Positions 7,924 to 17,343 are shown, numbered from the stretch's first letter. The stretch: DNA of 64,000 nt from Woeseiaceae bacterium (GCA_021773115.1 JAJFKS010000033.1:62001-126000); one strand, 5' to 3'. The notes: generated by a model not told the origin, from the letters alone. Program-made: numbers and translations.

Positions 7924-9207
7924 GTGGAAGCAACAACAGAAATAGCAGCGCAGGTGACTGAACTATCGTACGCATTGGACACCTTCTACTTTTTGGTCAT
8001 GGGCGCACTGGTCATGTGGATGGCCGCTGGATTCACGATGCTGGAAGCAGGCCTGGTTCGCGCCAAAAATACCGCTGAGATTCTCACCAAGAATATCGGC
8101 TTGTATTCGATCGCCTGCATCATGTACATGCTGTGCGGTTACAGCATCATGTACCCGGGAGATTTTGCCGGTGGCATCTTCCAGAGCATTGGCACCGTGG
8201 GTAGCGGATTGCTCACCTCCTCTGACAATGCCGCCGCAGACGTCATCGCAAGCGGCGGCGACACCTATTACTCGAACCTGTCGGACTTCTTTTTCCAGGT
8301 CGTTTTCGTGGCGACGGCGATGTCCATCGTCTCCGGCGCGGTTGCCGAGCGCATGAAGCTGTGGGCATTTTTTGCCTTCTCAGTTGTGCTCACTGGGTTT
8401 ATATATCCGGTGCAAGGTTTTTGGAAATGGGGTGGCGGCTTCCTTCAGGAGGCAGGCTTCCTTGACTTCGCCGGCTCAGGTGTCGTGCATCTTTGCGGCG
8501 CGGCGGCGGCGCTTGCCGGCGTATTGCTGCTCGGCGCACGCAAAGGCAAGTACGGCACGAATGGTCAGATCAACGCGATCCCCGGCTGCAACCTGCCGCT
8601 GGCAACGCTCGGGACGCTGATTCTCTGGCTTGGCTGGTTTGGCTTTAACGGTGGGTCGGAGCTCAAGGTTTCCGACGTCGGCGAAGCCAATGCGGTCGCG
8701 CTGGTCTTTGTGAACACCAACATGGCCGCCGCCGGAGGGCTCGTATTCGCGCTACTACTGTCGCGCTTCTGGTTCGGCAAAGCCGACCTGACGATGGCAC
8801 TCAACGGCGCACTCGCCGGGCTGGTCGCGATCACGGCTGAGCCTCTGACGCCGGAACCGGTACTGGCAACTCTGATCGGTGCCGTGGGTGGAATGCTGGT
8901 CGTGTTATCAATCGTCGGCCTCGACAAGCTCAAGATCGATGACCCTGTCGGTGCAATTTCCGTTCACGGTGTCGTTGGCATCTGGGGCTTGCTCGCCGTT
9001 TGCCTGTCGAACCCTGAGGCGAAATTCAGTGCACAGCTGCTCGGCATCGGCTCGATTTTCGTCTGGGTATTCGGCGTCAGCCTGCTCGTCTGGTTCGGAT
9101 TGAAGGTGGCATTCGGTATTCGTGTCACCGAGGAAGAGGAATACGAAGGTGTCGACATCAGTGAGTGCGGCCTTGAAGCCTACCCGGAATTCACGTCCGC
9201 CGAGTAA
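7924..9207 (+). CDS. amtB: Ammonium transporter AmtB
   Basis: A 427-residue ammonium channel of the inner membrane with 11 expected helices. Motifs include AAGFTMLEAGLVRAKN near the N-terminus and the twin pore histidines in GSGVVHLCGA and GAISVHGVVGIWG. No cleavable signal peptide is obvious; the N-terminus reads directly into helix 1 after about 20 polar residues. It starts at GTG 7924 behind GGAGG (about 7910-7914). It partners GlnK from the preceding gene, which blocks the channel when nitrogen is ample. The operon closes with a strong terminator. Confidence 0.96.
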   Translation: MEATTEIAAQVTELSYALDTFYFLVMGALVMWMAAGFTMLEAGLVRAKNTAEILTKNIGLYSIACIMYMLCGYSIMYPGDFAGGIFQSIGTVGSGLLTSSDNAAADVIASGGDTYYSNLSDFFFQVVFVATAMSIVSGAVAERMKLWAFFAFSVVLTGFIYPVQGFWKWGGGFLQEAGFLDFAGSGVVHLCGAAAALAGVLLLGARKGKYGTNGQINAIPGCNLPLATLGTLILWLGWFGFNGGSELKVSDVGEANAVALVFVNTNMAAAGGLVFALLLSRFWFGKADLTMALNGALAGLVAITAEPLTPEPVLATLIGAVGGMLVVLSIVGLDKLKIDDPVGAISVHGVVGIWGLLAVCLSNPEAKFSAQLLGIGSIFVWVFGVSLLVWFGLKVAFGIRVTEEEEYEGVDISECGLEAYPEFTSAE

Positions 9208-9258
9208 CATAACGCCGCTCAAGGGGATTCGCTGAAATATCTTTTATATCAGCACTTA

Positions 9259-9283
9259 ACGGGTCGAAAGGCCCGTTTTTTTT
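9259..9283 (+). terminator. Rho-independent terminator after amtB
   Basis: AACGGG (9259-9264) and CCCGTT (9271-9276 region) form a stem with a short purine-rich loop, followed by an eight-T run. It ends the outer-membrane protein-glnK-amtB operon. Confidence 0.9.
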
Positions 9284-9363
9284 GCCTTTTCAAGCGTAAT
9301 TACCGATATCGCGTGTGACCGGCATCACAACATGTGGAGTTCACACCGTGCTTTAATATCGGC

Positions 9364-9831
9364 ATGAAAATACGACACCTGACCAGCGGCATTATTGCAC
9401 TCGCCCTTACGTTTTGTGGCGGCGCGCTCGCGAATGAAATCTATAAGTTCACCGACGCGGACGGCAACGTGCATTACACCGACCGGCCTACGGGCGAGTC
9501 GACTGAGGAGCGCTTACAGGTGTCCTACAATCGCACCAGCAATACTGCGGTGCAGGAACGCGTACAGAGCCGTCTGGATGCGGAAGCAAAACGCGAAGAG
9601 TCGCGTGCTGAAGCTCGATCAGCGAAGCAGGCTGCCAAGGACGAACGTGCCGCTGCGGACATAAAAGCTGCCAAGTGTGCGGACTATCGACAGAAGATGA
9701 AATCAATGCTCGAAGCCCGACGTGTATATCGCGAAGATGAAAATGGCGAACGCGTCTACCTTGACGATGTTGCAAGAGCTGAAGCTCGCTCCAGGGCCGA
9801 AGAGCTTATCAAGAAAAACTGCGGCAACTGA
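9364..9831 (+). CDS. Exported DUF4124-domain protein
   Basis: A 155-residue exported protein. The signal peptide (SGIIALALTFCGGALA) is followed by NEIYKFTDADGNVHYTDRP, the signature of the DUF4124 domain, and then by an alanine-, arginine- and glutamate-rich helix likely to form a coiled coil, with single cysteines at AKCADY and KKNCGN that could pair. The role of DUF4124 proteins is unknown; many gammaproteobacteria carry several, and a second is at 34409. I start at ATG 9364 because the ten residues encoded upstream spoil the signal peptide. It stands alone between a terminator and the sensor kinase gene. Confidence 0.88.
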   Translation: MKIRHLTSGIIALALTFCGGALANEIYKFTDADGNVHYTDRPTGESTEERLQVSYNRTSNTAVQERVQSRLDAEAKREESRAEARSAKQAAKDERAAADIKAAKCADYRQKMKSMLEARRVYREDENGERVYLDDVARAEARSRAEELIKKNCGN

Positions 9832-9912
9832 TTGTAATGATTGAGGGCCTGTCCCTCACATTAGGGTCATCGCTGACGCTACAATACCCGCTTTCGTGAC
9901 TGGAGCGCCGGA

Positions 9913-10974
9913 TTGATCGCCGCACGACACCCCGACAAAGACCCATCGCAGGCTTACCTGCCGGACTTTTGTGCGGCCGGCACACTATTCATTGTCGTTC
10001 TCGTTACAGCACTGGTCGCCATCGTGCTGGCGCTCGCATCACACGACAGCCAGCATCCGTTCCTGATCGAGCTGTCAAAGACGTCGTTTTTCGTACTCTG
10101 GAATGCATTGCTTGGCACGCTTGTGATGTGCCAGCTGCGGCCCTATCTGGAAAAGACCGGCCCGACTCGCGCGTTCGTCATCGGCTTTGCTGTGCTCGAA
10201 GCCGTTTGCCTTATTGTTGCGGAAAGCGCCTGGCAACTGACGCGTATATTCGGGCAATCGGCAATTATCAGCAGCTCACACTCGTATTTCATACTGCATA
10301 CCTTCGCAATCAGCTCGATCGTCATAGCACTCGCAATGCGCTACTTATACATATCCAGCGAGTGGCGCCGTAGCATCGTACTCGAAGCACAATCACGTAT
10401 CAGCGCATTGCAGGCTTTAATTCGCCCACACTTTTTATTCAACAGCATGAATACGATCGCGTCACTAACGCGCACCGATCCGGCGCGCGCAGAGGAAGCT
10501 GTTGAGGATTTATCAGACCTGTTGCGAGCGAATCTCGGTGGATCCAGTAACCGCTCCTCGCTGAAGCAGGAATTCGAAACCGCCGCGATTTATCAGCGCA
10601 TCGAAAAACTGCGACTGGGCGATCGTCTGAACGTGAAATGGGATATTTCCGAGCTGCCAATGCGAGCTCGTATTCCCAGCCTCACGATTCAACCATTGCT
10701 TGAAAACGCAATCTATCATGGCATCGAGTTACTGCCGGACGGCGGCGAGGTCGTCGTCAAAGGGACTCGGCACGACCGCTACCTCGAGATTTCGGTTTCG
10801 AACCCGGTTGCCGTTGGCGAGACGCGGGACGCGGGCGGCAACAAGATGGCCATGTCGAACATTCGTCAGCGATTTGAGCTCGCCTATGGCAGCAGCGATG
10901 CCGTCAAGATCGACGATGCAGGTGATAATTTCACAGTGACGCTGCGCTTTCCTCCGGATGAGGGACCGGAATGA
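9913..10974 (+). CDS. algZ: LytS/AlgZ-type sensor histidine kinase
   Basis: A 353-residue membrane sensor with four N-terminal helices (about residues 20-145) and a His_kinase domain of the LytS/YehU type, with the phospho-accepting His173 in ALIRPHFLFNSMN. The C-terminal ATPase domain carries LTIQPLLENAIYHGIE. Its length and linkage with an AlgR-like regulator and hemC match Pseudomonas AlgZ (FimS)-AlgR-hemC. The start is TTG 9913. It overlaps the regulator by 4 nt (ATGA), so the pair is coupled. The signal sensed is unknown, and alginate or twitching regulation should not be assumed here. Confidence 0.88.
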   Translation: MIAARHPDKDPSQAYLPDFCAAGTLFIVVLVTALVAIVLALASHDSQHPFLIELSKTSFFVLWNALLGTLVMCQLRPYLEKTGPTRAFVIGFAVLEAVCLIVAESAWQLTRIFGQSAIISSSHSYFILHTFAISSIVIALAMRYLYISSEWRRSIVLEAQSRISALQALIRPHFLFNSMNTIASLTRTDPARAEEAVEDLSDLLRANLGGSSNRSSLKQEFETAAIYQRIEKLRLGDRLNVKWDISELPMRARIPSLTIQPLLENAIYHGIELLPDGGEVVVKGTRHDRYLEISVSNPVAVGETRDAGGNKMAMSNIRQRFELAYGSSDAVKIDDAGDNFTVTLRFPPDEGPE

Positions 10975-11717
10975 GGGTCATTGTCGTCGATGACGAACAA
11001 CTCGCACGCGAGCGGCTGCGGCAGCTACTCGATGACGAAGATGGCTACGAGTGTGTCGGTGAGGCCGGCAACGGTCGTGATGCCGTTGCATTGTGCAATA
11101 AATTGCAGCCCGACATTGTGTTGCTCGATATTCGTATGCCCGGCCTAGGCGGCATCGAAACCGCGCACCACCTCAACGGCCAGGATCATCCGCCCGCGAT
11201 TGTCTTTACGACGGCTTATGATGAGTATGCGATCGATGCGTTTGATGCCCGCGCCGTCGGCTATGTCCTGAAGCCCGTTCGACGCAGCAAGCTGGCAGCG
11301 GCTTTGGCGCAGGCATCGCGGCTGGTACCAGGCACTCTACAATCCGTGGCATCCGAAGCACGCATGTCCAGTGCCCGGCGCCATGTCTGTTCGCGCGTGC
11401 ACGGCGAGCTGAAGCTCATACCGCTCGCGGACATTTTTTGTTTCCGGGCTGACCAGAAGTACGTCACTGTTGCCCACAGTAACGGGCAGGATCTGATTGA
11501 CGATTCTCTCAAGACACTGGCGGAGGAATTCCACGACGAATTCGTGCGCATTCATCGCAGCGTGCTGGTCGCGGTCAGCAGCATCAGTCGCATCGAGAAA
11601 ACCAGCGACGGCAAAAGTCGCATCGTGCTGCGCGATAATTCGCAAGTCGACGACAAAGAGCTGATAATCAGCCGCCGGCACCTTGCTGAAGTGCGTCGGA
11701 GGCTGATAGGAGTCTAG
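10971..11717 (+). CDS. algR: AlgR-type LytTR response regulator
   Basis: A 248-residue response regulator, the same length as Pseudomonas AlgR. The receiver domain (1-120) has the acidic pair VDDEQ, phospho-acceptor Asp53 in LLDIRMPG, TTAYDEYA and the conserved lysine in VLKPVRR. The C-terminal LytTR DNA-binding domain (about 145-245) includes FRADQKYVTVAH and EFVRIHRSVLVAV. It is coupled by overlap to the sensor and lies 4 nt before hemC, so it may control or be co-expressed with haem biosynthesis. No binding site could be assigned. Confidence 0.92.
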   Translation: MRVIVVDDEQLARERLRQLLDDEDGYECVGEAGNGRDAVALCNKLQPDIVLLDIRMPGLGGIETAHHLNGQDHPPAIVFTTAYDEYAIDAFDARAVGYVLKPVRRSKLAAALAQASRLVPGTLQSVASEARMSSARRHVCSRVHGELKLIPLADIFCFRADQKYVTVAHSNGQDLIDDSLKTLAEEFHDEFVRIHRSVLVAVSSISRIEKTSDGKSRIVLRDNSQVDDKELIISRRHLAEVRRRLIGV

Positions 11718-11721
11718 TCGC

Positions 11722-12648
11722 TTGAAAATTCGTATTGCAACGCGCAAGAGCGCACTCGCGCTTTGGCAGGCCAACTACGTGTCGTCGGTGCTGCAGAAAC
11801 TGCCCGAAATCAGCGCAACCGAACTGGTACCAATGTCGACTCGGGGCGACGAGATTCTCGATCGCAGCCTGCAGAAGGTTGGCGGCAAAGGCTTGTTCAT
11901 CAAGGAACTCGAGATCGCGATCGAAAATGGTGAGGCCGACCTCGCCGTGCATTCGATGAAAGACGTGCCGGCGGAACTGCCCCGGGGATTTTGCCTGGCC
12001 GCGACCATGCAGCGCGCAAATCCTTACGACGCGCTGGTCGCTGCGGCCGGGACGACGGTTCAGTCCTTGCCGAAGAATGCCCGCGTCGGCAGTTCCAGCC
12101 TGCGTCGCCAGGCACAGATCAAAATGTTGCGACCCGACCTCAATATCGAAACGCTGCGCGGCAACGTCAATACTCGCCTTCTGAAACTCAGCCGCGGCGA
12201 CTACGACGCAATTATTCTCGCCGCCGCCGGCTTGGAGCGACTCGCTTTACAACACCATATCAGTCACCAGTTCTCACCGGACGAAATGCTGCCGGCTGCC
12301 GCACAGGGTGTTCTCGGCATCGAGTGCCTGGAAAACAACAGCAAATTGCGCACGATACTTCGCCAGCTCGATGACCCGGAAACCGTGCTAACGACTCGGG
12401 CAGAACGCACTATCGCGCGTGTATTGCGGGCGAGTTGCGAGTCACCGGTCGCTGCCTTCGCGACGGTTAGCGGGGCTTCGATGTCGCTTACGGCGCTGGT
12501 GGCACACCCGGACGGCTCTCGGTTCATACGCGAGACCATCGATGGCAGGCCAGACGATGCCGAGCAACTCGGAGAGGCTCTGGCCGCAGAACTCCTTGCC
12601 GGCGGTGCACGCGAACTGCTTGATTCCATCGGGGCATCGCATGGCTGA
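11722..12648 (+). CDS. hemC: Porphobilinogen deaminase (hydroxymethylbilane synthase)
   Basis: Cytosolic enzyme that joins four porphobilinogen units into hydroxymethylbilane. At 308 residues it has the family length. Motifs include IATRKSALALWQA, HSMKDVPAELP with catalytic Asp81, the Arg-rich VGSSSLRRQAQ, and Cys239 in RASCESP, which should hold the dipyrromethane cofactor. TTG 11722 is used with AGGAG just upstream in the algR stop region. It overlaps hemD by 8 nt and is part of an unbroken regulator-haem gene chain. Confidence 0.96.
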   Translation: MKIRIATRKSALALWQANYVSSVLQKLPEISATELVPMSTRGDEILDRSLQKVGGKGLFIKELEIAIENGEADLAVHSMKDVPAELPRGFCLAATMQRANPYDALVAAAGTTVQSLPKNARVGSSSLRRQAQIKMLRPDLNIETLRGNVNTRLLKLSRGDYDAIILAAAGLERLALQHHISHQFSPDEMLPAAAQGVLGIECLENNSKLRTILRQLDDPETVLTTRAERTIARVLRASCESPVAAFATVSGASMSLTALVAHPDGSRFIRETIDGRPDDAEQLGEALAAELLAGGARELLDSIGASHG

Positions 12649-13420
12649 ACCCGCACTGGGCGGCTTCGGCGTTCTCGTTACACGCCCGAGGGCACAGGCT
12701 GCTGCGTTGATCGCAGCCATCGAAGCCTCTGGTGGCACGGCGATTCGCTTTCCGGTCATCGAGATCGTGCCGCGCGACAGCGCTGAAATCCTCAGTGAGC
12801 TGAACCAGAACCCCGGCGCTGATATCGTGTTGTTTGCGAGCCGCAATGCGGTCGAGTTCGGCGCATCGCACGCTGATGCGCGAATGATCGGTGCCATTGG
12901 CCCGTCAACCGCCGATGCGCTGCGCGCGGCGGGATTGTCCGTGGCAATCGATCCATCGAAGGGCTATGACAGCGAGAGCCTGCTTCGGCATCCAAAATTG
13001 CACGACGTCTCAGGCAAACATATACGAATCGTTCGTGGCGGCGATGGCCGCGAATTGCTCGCAAAAACGCTGCGTAGCCGTGGCGCAAGCGTGTCCTACC
13101 TTTCTGTCTACGATCGCGTGCCTCCGCTAGTCACCAACGATCAGCTTGCAGAAATCGAATCCGCATGGCGATCGGGTATGATTGGCGCCATTACGGTGAT
13201 GAGTGTCGCGACGCTGGACAACCTCGCCGCTTTGCTTCCGGAATGGTGTCGCAGCAGGATGGACTCCATTCCATTGGTGACGCCGGCAGAGCGTGTGATA
13301 AAAGAGGTGCTTGATCGCTATCCGGCATCGACGACCGTGCTGGCCAAAGGGCCACAGGCAGCCGACATGCTGCAGGCAATCAAATCCATTCACAGGACCG
13401 GATCCGGACACGAATCATGA
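12641..13420 (+). CDS. hemD: Uroporphyrinogen-III synthase
   Basis: A 259-residue enzyme that closes and inverts ring D of hydroxymethylbilane to give uroporphyrinogen III. HemD proteins diverge strongly, but the N-terminal VLVTRPRAQA, central ASRNAVEFG and GPSTADALRAAG, and later TVMSVATLDNLAALLP with VTPAERVIKE are characteristic. I start at ATG 12641, overlapping the end of hemC by 8 nt; the frame is open upstream to 12419 but that is inside hemC. It overlaps hemX by 4 nt. Confidence 0.93.
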   Translation: MAEPALGGFGVLVTRPRAQAAALIAAIEASGGTAIRFPVIEIVPRDSAEILSELNQNPGADIVLFASRNAVEFGASHADARMIGAIGPSTADALRAAGLSVAIDPSKGYDSESLLRHPKLHDVSGKHIRIVRGGDGRELLAKTLRSRGASVSYLSVYDRVPPLVTNDQLAEIESAWRSGMIGAITVMSVATLDNLAALLPEWCRSRMDSIPLVTPAERVIKEVLDRYPASTTVLAKGPQAADMLQAIKSIHRTGSGHES

Positions 13421-14568
13421 GCGAAGAAAAAGCGGGCGAAGAGCAGACAGGCGACAAGCAAAAGGCCATCGAGGCTGACGCTGACGCCGAGTTTGAGGTC
13501 GAAGACCGCCAAGACGACGGCGCCAAACCGCGCAGCAACGCAGTCGCATGGATTGCGGTATTGCTGTCCGCTATTGCCGTCGCAGCGCTTGGCTACATCG
13601 TAGTCCTCGATTGGCAACGTGTTGATGACAATGGTGATGCAGAGACGCTTGCCGCGATTGAGACGCTCGATCGTCGTATCGGAAACGTCGATGAAACGTT
13701 GACGACCCTCGACACGCGTATCGCCACTATTCAGCACCCGGACTACGGCGATGAATTCGCCGCCATTCGCAAGAACGTCGATGAACGCGTGCGTCTGTTG
13801 GATTCATTGCCATCGCGCATGTCCTCACTCGAAAGCTCCGTGGCGTCCCTCGCAGGTATTTCCGCCGGAGCTCGCGACACATTTTTGATCGCAGAAGGCG
13901 AGTATTACCTGCAAATCGCCAATGCACAATTGCAACTGGCCAACAACCCGCACCTGGCAATGCTGGCGCTGAGCATGGCGGATGAACGCATTACGCAGTT
14001 GTCCGATCCGGCACTTACCGACGTTCGTCGCGCCATATCCGATGAGATGGCAGCACTCGAAGTGATGGAAAAGCCGGATCTGGAAGGTGCGACGCTGACA
14101 CTCGCAAGCCTCGCACGCGTTGTTGAGTCATTGCCGCTGGCGGGCGCAGGTTCTGCCAATCAAAACGGGGATAACGAAGCGAACCCGGATGCAAGCACAC
14201 TGCAGCGTGCCTGGGGGTCGGTCAAGGGCGCTATGTCGGGTCTCGTCAAAGTGACGCCGCCGGAACAGGCCAAACTTGAGCTTGTGACGCCGGATGCTGA
14301 GTATTTCCTGCGCAATAATCTAGCATTGCAACTACAGTCGGCCCGTCTCGCCCTGTTACGCGGTGAGCAGGCCGTCTTTGAACAAACACTCGACGACACC
14401 CATGCGCTGCTTGAGGCCTACTTCGATACCGGGAGTGAACAGGTCATCAGCGCGCAGCAAACTATCGACGAAATTCGTGACAACGTGTTTACGACCGCGA
14501 CGCCCGACATATCCGGCTCGCTTCGCCTGTTGCGTCAATACCGCGCGCTGCGAGAGAACACACAGTGA
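13417..14568 (+). CDS. hemX: HemX-family membrane protein
   Basis: A 383-residue inner-membrane protein. An acidic, lysine-rich cytosolic N-terminus (about 1-45) precedes a single helix (AWIAVLLSAIAVAALGYIVV) and a long periplasmic helical domain with coiled-coil character (LDRRIGNVDETLTTLDTRI) plus the conserved AEGEYYLQIANAQLQLANN. Often misnamed uroporphyrin methyltransferase, HemX lacks the SAM-binding methylase motifs, and none are seen here. It overlaps hemD and hemY by 4 nt each. Its biochemical role is unsettled. Confidence 0.9.
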   Translation: MSEEKAGEEQTGDKQKAIEADADAEFEVEDRQDDGAKPRSNAVAWIAVLLSAIAVAALGYIVVLDWQRVDDNGDAETLAAIETLDRRIGNVDETLTTLDTRIATIQHPDYGDEFAAIRKNVDERVRLLDSLPSRMSSLESSVASLAGISAGARDTFLIAEGEYYLQIANAQLQLANNPHLAMLALSMADERITQLSDPALTDVRRAISDEMAALEVMEKPDLEGATLTLASLARVVESLPLAGAGSANQNGDNEANPDASTLQRAWGSVKGAMSGLVKVTPPEQAKLELVTPDAEYFLRNNLALQLQSARLALLRGEQAVFEQTLDDTHALLEAYFDTGSEQVISAQQTIDEIRDNVFTTATPDISGSLRLLRQYRALRENTQ

Positions 14569-15773
14569 AAATCGGTATCATCATCGTACTGGCCCTGATT
14601 GCGAGTGGTTTGGCTGCACATTTCCTGCTCGCTGACCCTGGCTACGTCGCAATTAATTTTCGCGGCTACCTGATCGAAATGTCGGTGCCTGTCCTGGTAT
14701 TCCTGACTGCCGCACTGTTTCTCGCCATCTGGTTTGTGCGCAAAATCCTGCTTGCACCGCGTCGAATCGGCGAGGCCGCGGGCCGGTTTCGATCCGCACG
14801 ATCGGGTCAGAAGATGACGCGTGGCTTGATCGAGATGGCGGAGGGCAATTTCGCACGCGGTGAGCGCATGCTGGCACGCTCCGCAAGTACCAGCGATTCA
14901 CCGTTGTTCAACTACCTGCAGGCGGCAAGAGCTGCGCATTTGCAGGGCAAGATTGAGCGGCGCGACGAATGGCTGCGCCTCGCCTACCAGGATATCCCCG
15001 AAGCGGCCAATGCAGTGTTGCTGACGCAGGCCGAATTTCAGCTTGATCAGGGACAACATGAGCAGGCCCTGGCAACGCTGCGGCGCCTGGACGATAATTC
15101 AAAAGACCACGGTCAAGCCCTGGCTCTGATGGGCCGCCTGTACTATCGCCTCGCAGACTGGACAGCGCTGCGCGAGCTACTGCCGCGCATCAAAAAACAC
15201 TCGCACATGAAGGCAGAGACGCTGGCGCAGTGGGAAGTGCGGGTGCATCGTGAACAAATTGACGCCGCCCAGGACGACGTCGCGCTCGCGGCCGCGTGGA
15301 AGGCTGTGCCCCGTGCCCACAACAAGGATCTGTCGCTGCTGGATGCGTACTATCGGGCGTTAATGCGCACAGACCAGCACGCGAAAGCCGAGAAAGAACT
15401 GGTGGCAGCGCTGAAATCCGACTGGCGCGGTCCGCTGGTGCGATTGTTCGGAATCGTCGAGGGCGTCGACGCCAGCAAACAGCTAAAACGTGCGGAGGTC
15501 TGGCTTGGGAGCCACAGCGAAGACCCGGACCTGCTGCTAACGGCTGCGCGGCTTTGCCTGCGCAATGAACTTTGGGGCAAAGCGCGAAGTTACCTGGAAA
15601 CCGTTATCAGCCTGCGCCCGACGCCGGAGGTTTATCGGGATTACGGTGCGCTCCTGAATCAACTCGGCGAAACTGACGCCGCGGCAGATGCCTTTCGCGA
15701 TGGCCTGGGCATGGTTGCCGGCAACAATCTGCCCGCAATTACTCACGTACCCACCGAGATTGAGGACGCCTAG
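14565..15773 (+). CDS. hemY: HemY-family TPR membrane protein
   Basis: A 402-residue inner-membrane protein with two N-terminal helices (IGIIIVLALIASGLAAHFLL and a second at about 43-62), the HemY_N region, and a cytosolic or periplasmic series of TPR-like helices (LRRLDDNSKDHGQALALMGR, GALLNQLGETDAAADAFRDG). It is the gammaproteobacterial HemY, unrelated to the protoporphyrinogen oxidase of the same name. The start is GTG 14565, overlapping hemX. It ends the chain, its stop overlapping that of the convergent ParA-like gene by 4 nt. Function in haem supply is not defined. Confidence 0.9.
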   Translation: MKIGIIIVLALIASGLAAHFLLADPGYVAINFRGYLIEMSVPVLVFLTAALFLAIWFVRKILLAPRRIGEAAGRFRSARSGQKMTRGLIEMAEGNFARGERMLARSASTSDSPLFNYLQAARAAHLQGKIERRDEWLRLAYQDIPEAANAVLLTQAEFQLDQGQHEQALATLRRLDDNSKDHGQALALMGRLYYRLADWTALRELLPRIKKHSHMKAETLAQWEVRVHREQIDAAQDDVALAAAWKAVPRAHNKDLSLLDAYYRALMRTDQHAKAEKELVAALKSDWRGPLVRLFGIVEGVDASKQLKRAEVWLGSHSEDPDLLLTAARLCLRNELWGKARSYLETVISLRPTPEVYRDYGALLNQLGETDAAADAFRDGLGMVAGNNLPAITHVPTEIEDA

Positions 15774-16408
15774 GGCTGACTGCGCTTGGTCCGCAACCAC
15801 GCAGTCAACGGCTCCCACTCATCCCAGTCCGGCCAGGCCAGATACTCCGGTAATTCGAAAATACCGATTCCGCGAGTGTAGGCGCGTACGTAATTTTGCG
15901 CATCACGCAAGGCGGCGATGTAGGGAACCCGCACATTCGTCAGGTACTCATCGAGATCGTCATAGATCAGGGTGTTTTCACGAACACGGTTGGCTACGAC
16001 GGCCACTTTGGCCTGCTTTTTCTCGATTTTCGTCAGATTTTTGAGCTCCTCGAGAAACGCCGTCGTTGCCTGCATATCGATCGTCGATGGCAGTACCGGG
16101 ACGACGATGGTTTCGGCGTGCTTCACGAGGTCGGTCAGTTCACTGCCATGCGATCGGGCAGGAGCATCGATGACCAGGATGTCGGCGTTGCGAGGTGCCT
16201 TGCGCAATCCGTCCTCAAAGCCCGCAACGGCGGCAATCGAGGCCCGGTTGTCGGGTCGGCGGTCCAGCCAGTCGAGACTGGAGCGTTGTGGATCGTAATC
16301 CGCCAGGGCGACAGCGGCGCCCTGGGTTGCGAAATAAGATGCAATGTTCGTGGCGAGCGTGCTTTTGCCGCAGCCGCCTTTCGCATTCAGTACCATTATG
16401 TGCCGCAT
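15770..16408 (-). CDS. ParA/MinD-like ATPase, orphan
   Basis: A 212-residue P-loop ATPase of the ParA/MinD family. The deviant Walker A NAKGGCGKST starts at about residue 8, followed by LADYDPQRSS (switch I-like), VIDAPAR (Walker B region) and VVANRV. It lacks the N-terminal HTH of plasmid ParA proteins, and no ParB, MinE or chemotaxis partner gene is nearby. Such solitary ParA proteins may position a membrane or protein cargo; the cargo here is unknown. I choose ATG 16408 with GGAGAG just upstream over an ATG four codons earlier. It is divergent from dapF. Confidence 0.88.
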   Translation of the reverse strand: MRHIMVLNAKGGCGKSTLATNIASYFATQGAAVALADYDPQRSSLDWLDRRPDNRASIAAVAGFEDGLRKAPRNADILVIDAPARSHGSELTDLVKHAETIVVPVLPSTIDMQATTAFLEELKNLTKIEKKQAKVAVVANRVRENTLIYDDLDEYLTNVRVPYIAALRDAQNYVRAYTRGIGIFELPEYLAWPDWDEWEPLTAWLRTKRSQP

Positions 16409-16512
16409 GTCTCTCTCCAAGGGCGATTTGTTAGTTTGATTGGCAGTTTATGTAAACTACAGCGGCCGGATTATAAAGTCCATTGAGCACTAAAGCGAAG
16501 AGCAAAAAAAGC

Positions 16513-17343
16513 ATGCGTGTCCCTTTTACAAAAATGCACGGCGCAGGCAATGTGATCCTCGTTGTCGATCAACGCGAGCAGAACCTGCCGCCGCCGGACG
16601 GCGATTCCATTCGCAGGCTGGGGATGGTCGACAAAGACACCCGCTTCGACCAGATGATGTGGGTCAGCGCACCCAGCGACACTCAAAGCCTTGCCAGCTA
16701 TCGCGTTTTCAATGCAGATGGCTCCGAGGTTGAACAATGCGGCAACGGCGTTCGCTGTGTCGCGAAGAAGCTCGCGGCTGACAAGCAGGGACATCAGAAA
16801 TTCACGCTACAGAGCCCGGTGGGGCTGATTTCGGCAGATGTTTTCACGGACGGTCAGGTTGCTGTCACCATGGGCCGGCCGGAATTCGAGCCCGCTAAAA
16901 TCCCGTTTCTGGCAGAGCACACCGCAGACGACTATGCGCTGAGCGTTGGTGAAGAGGAACTTCGCATCTGCGCCGTTTCGATGGGCAACCCACACTGTGT
17001 GCTGATGGTCAACGACGTCAGAGCGGCGCCTGTCGCGGTCCTGGGCCCAAAGATTGAATACCACGAGCGGTTTCCGGAACGTGTCAATGTCGGCTTCATG
17101 AGCATCACGGATCGTGAAAATATACGTTTGCGTGTGCACGAACGTGGCGTGGGTGAAACGGCAGCATGCGGTACCGGCGCTTGTGCGGCCGTGGTATCCG
17201 GACAGCGTTTGGGGCTGCTCGACGAAGCGGTTTTCGTAAGCCTGCCCGGCGGCCAAGTCGTGGTAAGCTGGCGCGGCGGCGACACAGCGGCCTGGCTCAA
17301 AGGTGACGCCGTAGTGATCAACGACGGAATGATGAATTTATAG
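16513..17343 (+). CDS. dapF: Diaminopimelate epimerase
   Basis: Converts LL- to meso-diaminopimelate for lysine and peptidoglycan synthesis. The 276-residue protein carries both catalytic cysteines, Cys76 in EVEQCGNGVRC and Cys219 in ETAACGTGAC, and the substrate motif MGNPHCV. Its N-terminal signature reads MHGAGNVILVVD rather than the more common MHGLGNDF, a small departure. ATG 16513 (MRVPFTKMHG) is preferred; a TTG at 16483 in the same frame adds a lysine-rich tail without a ribosome site. It leads the conserved dapF-DUF484-xerC group. Confidence 0.95.
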   Translation: MRVPFTKMHGAGNVILVVDQREQNLPPPDGDSIRRLGMVDKDTRFDQMMWVSAPSDTQSLASYRVFNADGSEVEQCGNGVRCVAKKLAADKQGHQKFTLQSPVGLISADVFTDGQVAVTMGRPEFEPAKIPFLAEHTADDYALSVGEEELRICAVSMGNPHCVLMVNDVRAAPVAVLGPKIEYHERFPERVNVGFMSITDRENIRLRVHERGVGETAACGTGACAAVVSGQRLGLLDEAVFVSLPGGQVVVSWRGGDTAAWLKGDAVVINDGMMNL

